A stretch of DNA of 64,000 bases from Mantamonas sphyraenae. Taxonomy: Eukaryota > CRuMs > Mantamonadidae. The DNA is taken from assembly GCA_026936335.1 (NCBI GenBank), contig JAPMXV010000069.1, positions 124,001 through 188,000 of the forward strand, written 5' to 3'. Under the pieces are notes generated by a model, which was given only the letters and a program-made list of their open reading frames with translations, did no database searches and was not told where the DNA came from. The translations under genes and the position numbers were made by a program. Shown here piece after piece: positions 44,234-55,747 of the stretch (the stretch's first letter is position 1; every line of letters begins with the position of its first letter).

Positions 44234-47200
44234 TCAGCCACTGCCACTGCCACTACTGCTGGAAGAGGAAGAAGTCGATGTGAGCACGATGCGCCTCTTC
44301 TTCTTTTTCTTCGGGGAGGGCTGCTTGGCGCCGATACGGCGACTGCTGGAGCGGAATCCTCCGTGTTGCAGAATTTCCACGCCGAGCTGACCACTCCACG
44401 AGTTGATGTCATCCCGCAGGGCTGTGCTTGTGCAGAGGCCTCCTGCGCGTCGAGGTCGTTGAGGAGGTCGTGCAGAAAGGCAGAGAGGGCGGTACGGGAG
44501 ACGTCCCAGGCCTCGTTGGACTCGTGCGCACGCCACTCGATGCACACGGTGAGCAGGTCACGCATGTGTTTGGACGAGGCTCGCATGGCACGCGTATGCT
44601 CCGATGCCAAGCCTTGGCAGACGCGCCTGCGCATGTGTTTGGCGCACTGGCGACGAAGCGAAAACCAAGTGCGCAATGGCCAGTACGCATCGCCGGCGTG
44701 GTCGTCCGGGTTCCCCATGGCTGGCCTTAGGGAGGCAAGCACCAAGGGAAGCTGCTTGACGGCGGTGCCAACCGCCCACACGGGCAGCTGGTTGACTTGG
44801 GTGTCCAGAAACTGAAGCAGAGAGTGCAACATGTCCAACGCATGGCTGGGTCCGGCACGATGGGCCGAGGCGAGTAGACGATCCAAAGCGCGGTGTGCGT
44901 CGTCGTTGGCCTGCATGCGTGCGGTCAGGGCGTCCATGACGCGAGGGAGACTGTCAGCATCAGCCAACAGGGCGGCAAGTTCGACGGCATCCATGGAGCA
45001 ATTGGGAGCGAGGAGCGGGTCGACGTCTCCAAATGCATGGGCAAAGGCAGCGAGAGCAGCCTTGTCACGCTGTAGCAGGAGGACATAGGCCAGAGAGAGC
45101 ATGGGGGCGAGCTCGGGGTCATCTGTTTGGCGCAGGGCATAGTGAAGGACACGCGCGAGGGAGGCCTGATGGGATGCAGATGAGGTGCACTGCATGAGAC
45201 GCACGGTCATGGAACGAACGAGTGCGGTGTGGCCCTGCTGGACGAGTGCATCCATGCAGGTGCTGAGAGTGGCCTCGTCGGTCAGCCAAGTGGCATCGAG
45301 GAGGGTGAGACACTGCTGTGCAAGAGCAAAGGGACATTGTTGCAGTTGTTCGCGTGCAGAGAGGGCCCGTGCGGCATACACATCGGCGTGTGCCGACGCC
45401 TGCGTGGTGAGCTCCAGATTCAGGGCGGCCACCACAAAGCAACGCAGCACGTGGACGTCCTGCAGGTCCTGCTTGCGACTGGCCACAGTCTCCCAATCCA
45501 ACTGCCCTGTGTTTGCATGCACAAAGGCATCTCCTTCCACCTCCCCGGAGCGTCTGTGTTTCTTGGCCACTGGGCTGTGCAGCCATGCCACAGCCGTGTG
45601 GACATGGCTCTGCAACACAGGCAGCCACGCAGAAGCAGGCAGCCGTTGCTGCACACGTTTGCACAATCGATGCACAGGCACAGCAAATGTCGGTGTGATT
45701 TCTCCAGAGCTGGTCGTCGTGCTGGCCGTCGTAGTCATACCACTGCTGCTGCTGCTGCTGCTGCTGCTGCTTCCAGACGTGGATGTGGCTTCGTTAAAGA
45801 GGCGTGCGTCGAGGGAGGAGTCGTCGAGGCCGGCCAGAAGGGGAAGATCGTGGAAGAGGGGAACGAGGTCGACCGAATCCGGAGCGTGGCGGAGGACAAT
45901 GCGGATGGCCAGGTGATGGTGGGGAGGACGGAGGGCGTAGGCTTGGGCAGCATCGATCCATCGAGAGTGGGGATGGCCAGTGGAGAGCAGGAGCCGCAGA
46001 GCCAGGTCGTACAGAGGCGGGCTGGGCACCCATGCGTCCAGAACGGTGTCGACAAACTCGGCGAGGACGGCATCATCGCCATCAATGGGCAGTGACTGTA
46101 CAAAGGGTTTGTGTGTGGCCAGGGCAGTGTGGAGCTCGCTGACGTCGTCGGTGTTGTGTTTGAGCAGTGTGTTTACAAACAGGTGCCGAAACACGGCGGT
46201 GTTGAGTGTTTGGGTGTCCAAACCCAACTGCACGGCCGTGGCAGGCGACAGACGCACACGACAGGCCACAGCGTCGGGACTGTGGCCTGCGGCAAGCATC
46301 CGTCTGGCCATAGCAACCGCGTGGGGCGATTCTGCAGGCAGCAAATCCAGCAGTGACAACGACTGAGAGTGGTGAGCCAGGTCGACGGGGTCTTGGGCTT
46401 GGGCGAGGATGGTGCGCATCCACACGGTGGCCTTTCTGCGCACAGATCCGTGCGCACTGTCAAGGAGCGCCTCGGCCAGACACAGGTCGGTCTGTGAGGT
46501 GGCTGCGGCATCTGTGGGCAGTGCATTCATGCACAAAGTGCCTGCGGGCAGTGAGCGCTGCATGGAGCGCAGGCAGGAGTGGGAGGCCAACGAGGAGGCG
46601 GGCTGGTTGCGCAGAACGCTCAGGACACACAGGGAGACGTCATGGGCTCGTTGGTAGCCACTGCACGCAATCAACGACTGTACGAGAGACGAGGGGTCGT
46701 CCAATTGAGGGTGGTGCTGCACCACGGCGTCCAGGGCCGGGGCAAGGGTGTCACCGAGGGCTAGTGGACGCCACTGTGCCAGGGTGGAGAGGATGGGTGC
46801 AGCATGCGAGGGACACAAGTCGCGTAGAGTGGAAACCATGGCAGGGGAGAGCGAAGGAAAGCGACCGAGCAGGGGGAGCGTGGGCAGCAGCAAGTCCGGG
46901 GCCGCGTACAACGACGCCGCAAGCTCCACGAGCGCTGTGGGCTGCTCCAGAACAAACACCCGGTTGAGAATGGCCTCCATCAATTCCAATGGTGGCTCTT
47001 TGGCGTCAGGGAGCAGCGACATTAGCCTCACGACCGTCTGCAACTGCACGGACGGCGTCGGATGATCAAGCAAGGCTCGGACGGTGTCGTTCAGCTCGGG
47101 CGTCTGGACAGACGACAGAAGCTCAGCAGGCTGCGCTGGAAGAGGAGCAGAGTCAGTGTCGGACAAGTTGGGCACCCCTGAAGATGCCGCAGAGGTCGCG

Positions 47201-47373
47201 TCGTCCTGGTAGGAAGGAGAGGAGCTGGAGCGATTGCCTCTGCTACTGCTGCTGCTGCTTTCCGACGTGCTGTACCGTCGCACCATGTCCTCGAGCATCA
47301 TGTCACGCTCCTGGGCCTGCTTTTGGGCAAGAGAGGCCAAGGAGGCGGACATGGAGGAGACGTCGAGATCCAT
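44234..47373 (-). CDS. Large alpha-helical (HEAT-like) protein, unknown
   Basis: Not assigned. It encodes about 1,046 residues in a single exon. The start at 47373 gives an acidic/Ser N-terminus (MDLDVSSMSASLASLAQKQA), followed by roughly 900 residues of Leu/Ala-rich helical repeats with His- and Cys-rich loops, and a polyserine loop near the middle. The C-terminus needs one G added to GGG (CCC on plus at 44413-44415): AQAQPCG then DDINSWSGQLGVEILQHGG, ending in a basic SPKKKKKRR nuclear-localisation-like stretch and a Ser/Gly tail. The uncorrected frame runs on to 43939 and would overlap the neighbouring gene. The basic tail and alpha-solenoid suggest a nuclear scaffold. I tested Fanconi I, symplekin and Integrator-type proteins from memory and none matched convincingly. 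Divergent from RPA2 with 69 bases between starts. Confidence 0.6.
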
Positions 47374-47442
47374 ACTGTAGGCGGGGCGGTTGGTTGCGCA
47401 GCGCGCACGCTGCCAAAACAGCTTCCATCCTCATTGTTGGCC
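47374..47442. promoter_or_regulatory. Bidirectional promoter interval, solenoid gene / RPA2
   Basis: Sixty-nine bases between two divergent start codons, with GGCGGGGCGG (an SP1-like GC box) near 47379-47390 and GCGCGCACGC near 47401. Promoter function is inferred from position and the GC box. Confidence 0.45.
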
Positions 47443-50400
47443 ATGGCATCCTCGTCATCCAGCGCAATGGACGTGGCGGAGGAACATGTGACCGGTGGCA
47501 TGGACACGCCTGCGTTTGCAGCAACCTCGTCGACCAGCAAGCTGCCAAACCCGATCCGAGGGCAGTCGGGCACCCCGCAACAGATTGCTGCCCTGCAGGA
47601 CATTACACAGCCGCATCTGGAGTCGTTCAACTTTTTCCTGACGGAAGGCCTGCAGCTGGCGTTGCAGGACATTGAACCCGTTGACACCGACCTTCCAGAC
47701 GGCACCCGTGTGCGCATTGGCATCGAGGACCTGGCCATCACCAAGCCCATGCATGCCAACGACGACTCCTTCGAGTCGCGTCTGTTTCCCTCAGAGGTAT
47801 GTGGTGGAGTGTGCGAGGGATGGGTGTGCATGCGTGTGTGGTGGCGTGGAGACGTGCACACGGCAACGTAGGGCGTCGAGAAACGTTGCGGCGGACGGAC
47901 GCAAATCCGTCGTCGGACTTTGGAGCACGCGTGTGGCCTCGGACAGAGGTGTGGACACCCATGATGCGTGGTATGCGTAAGCAAATGGGCGTATGCACGA
48001 TGTAGAGTGGATGTGAAGCGTGGGGAGGCTGTGTGCAATGGGCAAAGGGCGGACGAGTGTGCAGCGCATGCACTGACACGACACCGGGACGTGGGACAAC
48101 CGCACACTGCCGAACCACAGTGCCGCGAACGACACATTTCGTACCAAGCGCCAGCGACGGTGACCATCAGCATGACCATCAACCAACTGGAATCCATCAC
48201 GGTGGAGAAGCAGACGAAAATCCCCATGATGGTGCGTTCGCTGGGGTGCCACCTCAACGCGCTGTCGGCCAAGGAGCTGGTGCATCATAAGGAAGAGGCC
48301 AACGAGATGGGAGGCTACTTCATCAGCAATGGCAACGAAAAGTTGATCCGTCTGCTGATTCTGCCGCGCCGGCACTTTCCCTTTGCGCTGGAGAGGCCTT
48401 CGTTCACCAAGCGCGGCAAACGGTACACAAAGCATGCGACGTCGATCCGCTGCGTGCGACCGGACCAGACAGGCACCACGGTGACGTTCCACTACCTGAC
48501 GGATGGCACGTCGACGTGCCGCTTCTACATCCGCAAGCGGGAGTACTTCATTCCGGTTGCGCTGCTGCTGCGTGCGTTTGTCGACTGCTCGGACAAGGAG
48601 ATCTTTGCAAAGCTGGTGGCAGGCGACAAGGACAACACGTTTGTGTCGGACCGTGCCGAGCTGCTGCTGACCACGCAGCAGTTCAACTGCTACACAAAGA
48701 AGCAGGCGCTGAGCTTCCTGGGGTCGCGGTTCCGTGTGCTGCTGGGCATGCCCGATTCGTACACCGACGAGGACGTTGGGTACCTTTTGCTGCGCCGGTA
48801 CATCTTTGTGCACCTGAAAAAGGGCCAGGACAAGTTTGAACTGGCCATCCTGATGCTGCGCAAGCTGTACGCACTGGTGTCGGGCCAGATCTGCGCGGAC
48901 AACATGGACTGCGCACAGCACCAGGAGCTGTTGTTGCCGGGCCACCTGTACCTGATGATTGTGAAGGAGAACCTGGCGACGATTCTGGACAACTTCAAGG
49001 GCATGGTGAGGCGTGCGTGGGCTACTCCGCGCGGCCAAAAGTACTACCAGCAGAGTGCGTCCAAGTTCCTGCAGGAGTGCCTCAACAAGAGTATGGTCGA
49101 TCTCAGCCGACGCCTGGAGTACTTTCTGGCGACGGGGAACCTTCAGAGCCAGTCGGGTCTGGACCTGTTGCAGATGAGCGGCTACACGATTGTGGGCGAG
49201 AAGCTCAACTTTCTGCGCTACCTGGCACACTTTCGCAGTGTGCATCGAGGCGCATTCTTTACAGAGATGAAGACGACGTCTGTGCGCAAGCTGCTGCCTG
49301 AGAGCTGGGGCTTCATGTGCCCCGTGCACACGCCGGATGGAACGCCGTGCGGTCTGCTGAACCACTTGACGTGGCAGTGCCACGTGGATGGCGCACCCGT
49401 GGACACGTCTGCGCTGCCGCAGGTCTGTGCGTCGCTGGGTATGAGCGCCGTGAGCAGCAACCTGGCACTGGTGTATCCCGGCGCACAATACTACACGGTG
49501 CTGCTGGACGGCGTCATCATCGGCGCCGTGGGCACCAAAATTGCACGCAAGTTTGTGGACCAGCTGCGCCACCTGAAGATCCATGGGTTGGAAGGCGTGC
49601 CGTCCAATCTGGAGATTGGCTTTGTGCGCGGGGGCGTCAAGGGAGGCCAGTACCCGGGGGTGTACCTGTTTACGTCGCCTGCGCGCATGCTGCGCACCGT
49701 GCAGCACCTGGGCAGTGGTAAGCCAGAGACAATCTCCACGTTTGAGCAGGTCTATCTGGACATTGCCTGCCTGGACGAGGACCTGGCGGAGGACGTGACG
49801 ACGCACAGGGAGTATCACCCGACCAACATGCTGAGCGTGGTGGCCAACCTGACGCCGTTTAGCGATTTTAACCAGTCGCCGCGCAACATGTATCAGTGCC
49901 AGATGGGTAAGCAGACAATGGGCACGCCGTGCCACTCGTTTGTGCACCGCACCGACAACAAGATGTACCGCATCCAGACGCCGCAGTCGCCCATTTGTCA
50001 GACACGCGCGTACCAGCAGTATCACATTGACGAGTATGCGCTGGGCACAAACGCCATTGTTGCTGTGATTGCCTACACTGGCTACGACATGGAGGACGCC
50101 ATGATTGTCAACCGGTCGTCTTTCCAGCGGGGTTTTGGACACGGGACGGTTTACAAGACCAAGGTGATTGAACTGAGCAGTGCCAAGGCAGGCAACCGAG
50201 CCATCAAGGAAGTGTTTGGCAACCCTGAGTAAGTTGGTGCGGGGAGGGGTTGGCGGAGGGAGGGAGAGGGGGGAGAGATCGTGTGTGCGCTCACTCACTC
50301 ACACTCACCACTCACTCACTCACTCATCACAGAAAGGGAGATGGTCAACTGTACTGCCCGGAGCTGGAGGAGGACGGACTGCCGGCAGTGGGGACCAAGC

Positions 50401-51359
50401 TGGAGTACAAGTCGCCGATGTACTGCACGGTGAACGAGATTACGGGCCAGGCAAAGGTGGTGCCGTACAAGGAGATGGAACCTGCTATTGTGGAGCAAGT
50501 GCGTCTGATTGCTACGGACCGGGAGGACGATCCGCTGCAGCGGGTGTCGATTAAGCTGCGGCTGAACAGGAACCCGATCATCGGCGACAAGTTTAGCAGT
50601 CGGCACGGACAGAAGGGTATTCTGTCGCAGCTGTGGCCAGCGTCGGACATGCCGTTTACAGAGAGCGGGATGCAACCGGACATCATCATCAACCCGCATG
50701 CGTTTCCGTCGCGCATGACCATTGGGATGCTGATTGAGAGCATGGCAGGCAAGAGCGGAGCGCTGTATGGGATGTACCAGGACGCGACGCCGTTTTGCTT
50801 TGACGAGCAGACGCGTGCGGTGGACTACTTTGGGGAGCAGCTTGTGAAGGCCGGATACAACTACTACGGTCAGGAGCCGATGTACAGTGGCACGATGGGC
50901 ACGGAGCTGTACGCAGACATCTTTATTGGGAGCGTGTACTACCAGCGTCTGCGACACATGGTGTCGGACAAGTACCAGGTGCGCAGCGTGGGACCCGTGA
51001 ACCGGTTGACACACCAACCGCTTAAGGGCCGCAAGGTGGGCGGAGGCATTCGCTTTGGCGAAATGGAGCGAGACTCGCTTCTGTCGCACGGTGTGTCGTT
51101 CCTCCTGCACGACCGTTTGATGAACTGCAGCGACGCCGAGCTTGCGTTTGTGTGCCGGCTGTGCGGCTCTGTGCTGTCGCCCGTGCTCAAGGCGCCCAGC
51201 GCACTGAGCACAGCCAAGATGACCTGTTTGTCGTGCCAGACCAGCAAGGGGGTGGAGCGCATCGCCCTCCCTTACGTGTTCCGCTACCTGGTGAACGAGC
51301 TGGCCGGCATGAATGTGCGCGTGAATCTGAAGATCAGCCGCGATGGCAACACGCTCTGA
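47443..51359 (+). CDS. POLR1B: RNA polymerase I subunit RPA2 (second largest)
   Basis: Catalytic-core subunit of the polymerase that makes pre-rRNA in the nucleolus. Exons 47443-47796, 48121-50228 and 50333-51359 give 1,162 residues. The joins restore FPSE-CRERHISYQAP and GNPE-KGDGQLYCP. Pol I-type features include QPHLESFNFFLTEGL near the N-terminus, ESWGFMCPVHTPDGTPCGLLNH, YTGYDMEDAMIVNR, the hybrid-binding SSRHGQKGILSQLWP with the catalytic-side His/Lys, GSVYYQRLRHMVSDKYQVRS and GGGIRFGEMERDSLLSHG. A zinc ribbon is formed by CRLCG and CLSCQ. The first intron is 324 bases, long for this window. The RHMVSDKYQVRS and SHGVSFLLHDRLMNCSD segments separate it from the Pol II and Pol III paralogues. 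Confidence 0.95.
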
Positions 51360-51373
51360 GGCAGGGCGTGGGC

Positions 51374-51383
51374 GGGGGGGGGG
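51374..51383. repeat. G-run 3' of RPA2
   Basis: A run of ten G lies just downstream of the RPA2 stop, inside the 82-base convergent spacer with the next gene. Possibly a transcript-end element or simply low complexity. Confidence 0.7.
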
Positions 51384-51441
51384 AGGGAAGAGAGATTGCA
51401 CAAGGGATGAAAAATGGATATCCAAACAACAGCATGGCTTA

Positions 51442-52570
51442 TCAGCGTTTGGAGGGCACAGCTGGGAGACACAGCATGCGCAGAAAGGCGCGGAGGAAAC
51501 GGGGAGCGCGTAGATCCGGCACGCGATAGAGATGAAGGCGCAGGGGACGAGAGACAATGGCGCGGCTGGACTGAAGAGTGTCCCAGAGGGTGGAGCCGAG
51601 GGTGGGTTTGTGTGCACTGCGCAGGACAACAGAGAGACGCTGGCCCCAGCCGCGGGCTATGTCTGCGCGGTCTGCAAGGTCGACGAGAGCACGGTGTTCG
51701 CTGACGTGCATGGCCTGGGCACGTTCAAACTGGTCGTTGGCAAGGTAGGCAAGGTCTGTGTCCATCCACAGGTTGTCTGGATCGATGGGAGGCGGGCTGT
51801 CCTCGAGGGCGGTTCGGCGTTGCCACTCTTGAACAACCTCCTGTGTGGACCGCTTGCGTTCGAGGGTGATGGGCCAGTTGTCAGAGAGCACAGTGATGAA
51901 TTGGCGCACCATGGTGATGTTCTTGACCAAGAGGTTCCTGCGTGCACGAAGGAGAAGACTGGGGAGGGTTGAATTGGAGGGGTGGGTGTGAGTGTGTGAG
52001 TGTGTTGGGTGTTGGGTGCTGGTAGGGTGGGTTGACATACAGCGATGCGGTTTGGACGCCGTCGGAGACGTCAAAAGTATGGTTGAAGGCTGGGGCGGGT
52101 TGGGAAAGGAGGTCGCGACGTGTAAAGTTGTGCCACCAGTCCCATAGGGCATCGAGGCTGTAACTGAGGTGGGAAGTATAAACACCGTGGGTGTGGGAGA
52201 CGACAACGAGTGCAAGGGCGTCCTGCTGCAGCTTGTGCTGAGTGGAGGCGGAAGCGGAGGCGGAAGCGGCCATCGCGGTTGCGTTTGCCGCCAGTGTAGC
52301 GTTGAGCCAGTGCAGTTGGTCGTGGGCATCCTCCAGGCGCATGACAATGACCAGGTGGGTCTGACAGAGGGAGGAGGGGACGGGGAAAGCACAGGGTCAG
52401 GGGCAAGGGCGGACGAGGAAACCCAGCGAGCGGGGACACAAGGAGGCAAGTCAAAAACGCACAGCAGGGCGGTTTGTGGTGTGCACCTGCCAGCACAGGT
52501 CCATGGCCGAGGCCGGGGCAAAGAGGAGAGCACAGAGAGCAAAGAGGACAAGGAGCGAGAGGCGACTCAT
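51442..52570 (-). CDS. Secretory-pathway protein, unknown
   Basis: Not recognised. Exons 52570-52487, 52360-52041 and 51958-51442 give 306 residues. Exon 1 is a signal peptide (SRLSLLVLFALCALLFAPASA) followed by MDLCWQ. The lumenal region has N-glycosylation sequons (NAT twice, NFT, NHT, NIT), a helical segment RLEDAHDQLHWLNATLA, and Trp-rich LDALWDWWHNF. The C-terminal half is helical with many charged residues (MVRQFITVLSDNWPITLERK, DPDNLWMDTDLAYLANDQ). There is no clear second membrane helix, although the last 30 residues are moderately hydrophobic and Arg-rich. Splice phases are 0 and 2, all with GT-AG borders. Divergent from the CDCA7-type gene across 71 bases. Confidence 0.6.
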
Positions 52571-52641
52571 TGGGGGAGGGTTGGCCGCAGCTGGGCAGGG
52601 AACCTCGGCACAAACTTCGCCAACCGAAACCCGAGAAGACG

Positions 52642-54764
52642 ATGGACGAGACAAGACGCATTTTGAATCAGAGCATTCCTGCAGCGAGCAAACAGGTGCG
52701 ATCCATGTCGGGCACGTCGTCTCCGTCGGATTCTGCATCACAGTTCTCGCAGTTCTCGCTGACGGACTCGGTGCACAGCCTCACGCTGAACTCGGCGGCG
52801 TTCAACCAGAGCAACGCCACGCTGTATTCGTCCCTGGGCGCTGCTCAGGGCTTTGGCATGACCAGCAATGTGGCGTTTCGTGACGTGGCCAGTGCCTTTC
52901 TGACCCTGATTAGGGATGCAGCAAGCGGATTCATGGTGCGTTTTTTTCCGAGGCGAGCGAGGCAACCCGGCCTCGATTTCGCTTTTCGGCGACCCCCTTT
53001 TTTTCAAGCGCGGCCCAGTTCTGCCTGCTGACACAGAGCCACAGCCGAAGCAGACGAGCGTGTCGACGAAGCGAAACGAGCGCAGTGCAAGGTGGGTGAA
53101 AACAACGCGGCGAGAGGAGTGGTGTGTGAGCAGGAGCGGGCGCGCGAGGCGGTCCGGCGGCGCGAGGAGAATGGCCTGCGTGGAATTTCGGAGCTCGGCT
53201 CCGAGATTGTGTGCAAGAGGTCAAAGAGGAGGAGAGAGACGGCCCCAGGATATCAGAAGGGGTGCATGGGCAACAAGATGGGTTGAAGACTGACACGGCA
53301 AGGACCACGGGACGTGTGCAAACGTGGCAACGTTGGTACAGGAGCGCAAGCAGGAGCACGACTTCGTCGCGAAGTGCGTCGCCGACGTTTCAGGCGGCGG
53401 CGGACGACGAAAACACACGCAAGACTCAGCTTGCGGGTCTGCAGGCGGCGCTGGAGCTGCTGGAGCAGATGAGGATGACACGTGTGGAGAAGTGTGAGAC
53501 GGAGGAACTGAAGCAGATGCTTGTGCAGCTGGAGCAACACGTGGAGACGGTGCGGGACGTGGCAATCACAGAGTACCTGGACGACAAAGACCAAGGCCTG
53601 GAGGGCAACCAGGTCAAACGCAACGCAGTGTATGCAGGCACCTCCTACAATGGCTTCTCGTCGGAAATGGAGTTGGATGAAGGCGACCTGTCTGCATCGC
53701 TTGCGTCGGGTCGGTCGTGCGTGGTGTGCAAGCATCCTCTGCTGGCCAGCTATTGGAGCTGCGGCCACGCAGAGCACAGCAGCAGCAGCAGTAGCAGCAG
53801 CAGTAGCAGTAGCAGTAGCAGTGGGATGGATGTGGAAGGAGGAGAGGTGGTGCAGCCTGTGTTTTGCATCCAGTGTGTTGCGTTTGGCAGGATGTGCAAG
53901 GTGAGCGAGGAGCACACGGCGACGATGGTTCTGAACCAGATTGTGCACCCGCACACACTGATGGTGATGCTGTACAAGGTGCAGCGTCTGATCAGCCTGA
54001 TCCAAGCGCAGCTGGGGCTGACGGTGGTGCGTCCTGCGCTGGTGCAGGAGGACAACGCACCCCTGCGTCGGCAGTTTATTGCGGCGTTCCTGGAGGAGCT
54101 GCGCAACGATTCCATACGCACGTGTGCCACGGTGGCCGCCATGCGTGTGTTGATCAACAATCGACTGATTGCCATGAAGGCCAATTGCCACCAGTGCCAT
54201 CTGAAGACGTGCTACGCGGGCGCAGAGTGTGTGCGCTGCTCGCGCAAATTCTGCGAAAACTGCTTGTGGAACAGATACTTGATGCGCCTGCGCGATACAT
54301 ACCTGCACAAGCAGTGGCTGTGCCTGTCGTGCACGGGCAAGTGCAATTGCGCCGCGTGTGTGCGCAAGCGCGAAAAGGACCCTGTGGCCGAAGAGGTGGC
54401 CGAGATGAGTGAGGACCAGAAGCGACGTGTGTTTTCGTTGGATCCGGCCATTGAGCGATTGGACAACGACAACCTGGTCTGCGGCTACGCCGTGGACGCC
54501 TACCTCTCCGTGTGCGACAGCCGCCCGCGCAGCCGTCGTGGCAGCATCTACCAGGTGCTCAAGGACGCCCCGGGCAAGAGCTTTGGACGCAAGCGACCGC
54601 AGACACGGCGCAGCAAAAAGTCGACGCGTTCGAGTGGCTCAGAGGCGTCGGGCAAACGCAAGCTGGACGAGGTGGATGGACAGTGGGTGGGCGACGAGGA
54701 AGACGCCGAATGGGACAGCCAAGACTCGTCTGCAAGCAAGAGGAGACGTGTGGATGAGGAGTGA
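52642..54764 (+). CDS. CDCA7-type zinc-finger protein (zf-4CXXC_R1)
   Basis: The C-terminal exon (from about 53395 to 54764) is solid. It has a first Cys cluster (CVVCKHPLLASYWSCGH ... CIQCVAFGRMC), a polyserine tract, and then the diagnostic domain: CHQCHLKTCY, CVRCSRKFCENCLWNRYLMRLRD, WLCLSCTGKCNCAACVRKR. This Cys-rich fold is that of CDCA7/CDCA7L, which recruit the HELLS remodeller and help maintain DNA methylation. The tail is Lys/Arg-rich with nuclear-localisation-like stretches (GRKRPQTRRSKKS, SKRRRVDEE). The 5' exon 52642-52935 (MDETRRILNQSIPAASKQ) ends at GTGCGT. Between 53037 and 53395 three frames each look partly coding (DERVDEAKRAQ, VATLVQERKQEHDFVAK, VKEEERDGPRISEG), so exon borders there are unresolved. 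Two genes instead of one are possible. Confidence 0.65.
53780..53820 (+). repeat. AGC/AGT repeat coding polyserine
   Basis: Fifteen consecutive serine codons, mixing AGC and AGT, sit between the two Cys clusters of the CDCA7-type protein. Confidence 0.9.
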
Positions 54765-54866
54765 GGCGAGAGTCGGCTCTGATCGAATGAACGAGTGATC
54801 GAATGAACAAACCGCGTCGTCACTGCGCGGGTCGGCGCAGCCATAAACCAACTTTGTTCGGCAGGC

Positions 54867-55727
54867 ATGGACGTCGACCAGACAAGCACAGAGGTGGAGG
54901 TGAATGTAGCGCAGGAGGAGGATTCAATGGCGACGGAAGGCCACAGTGGGGCAGAGACGGAGGCAAAGGGGGAGGAGGCGCCGAGCGCAGAAGAAGAGGG
55001 AGGTGAAAGCGCAGCTGAAGGAACGGCGGGTACACAGGAAGTAGAAGGAGATGACAAGGGGGCGACGTCATCGGCATCATCAGACACAGAGAGCGACAGT
55101 GACGAGGATGGGGAGGACGGGACGGCACTGCTGGGGCTGGTGGGGACTGTGAAAGTGGTGCATCTGTGCACGCTGGACAAACTGAGCTTCGGCACAAAGT
55201 CGAGCACATCCGGAATCGACTTTAACATTGGCAGGCGGTTCCAGAAGCAGGAGGCGGAGTACGCGGAACAGGGGATGCGACGCACGTGCCTGGGGGTGTT
55301 TCTGGTGCATGCGCACAATCACCCGCACGTCCTCCTGCTGGAGACAAACAACCAGTACCGACTGCCCGGCGGCGCGTTGACCCCCGGCCAGGACGAACAT
55401 GCCGGCCTGTTGGCCAACCTGGACAAGGAGCTGAGTCCCGAGGGCAGGACCACAGAGTGGGATGTCAACGAGGTGGTGGCTCAGTGGTGGCGTCCGGCCT
55501 TCAACGCACACACCTATCCCTACAAACCGGCCCACGTGAGCAAGTTTAAAGAGTCCATGCGGGTCTTTCTCATGAGCCTGCATGAGGGCACCAGCCTCAT
55601 TGTGCCCGCAGACACAAACCTCGTCGCCGTGCCCCTCTTTGAGCTCTACCAGAACGCCACTCGCTTTGGTGCGCTCATAGCCTCGCTTCCCGAGCTGCTG
55701 TCTCGCTTTGAGTTTGCCTACGACTGA
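54867..55727 (+). CDS. NUDT21: Cleavage factor Im 25 kDa subunit (Nudix)
   Basis: RNA-binding Nudix-fold subunit of cleavage factor Im that recognises UGUA and directs pre-mRNA 3' cleavage and poly(A) site choice. Single exon, 286 residues. The first 95 residues are an acidic, disordered extension not seen in the 227-residue animal protein. The core aligns in order: LDKLSFGTKSS, GRRFQKQEAEYAEQGMRRTCLGVFLVH, HVLLLETNNQYRLPGG (a degenerate Nudix box that lacks the hydrolase Glu residues, as in the family), VAQWWRPAFNAHTYPYKPAH and PLFELYQNATRFGALIASLPELLSRF. Its stop lies only 20 bases from the stop of the convergent gene. Confidence 0.92.
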   Translation: MDVDQTSTEVEVNVAQEEDSMATEGHSGAETEAKGEEAPSAEEEGGESAAEGTAGTQEVEGDDKGATSSASSDTESDSDEDGEDGTALLGLVGTVKVVHLCTLDKLSFGTKSSTSGIDFNIGRRFQKQEAEYAEQGMRRTCLGVFLVHAHNHPHVLLLETNNQYRLPGGALTPGQDEHAGLLANLDKELSPEGRTTEWDVNEVVAQWWRPAFNAHTYPYKPAHVSKFKESMRVFLMSLHEGTSLIVPADTNLVAVPLFELYQNATRFGALIASLPELLSRFEFAYD

Positions 55728-55747
55728 CATGAATCTGGACTTGTTTT

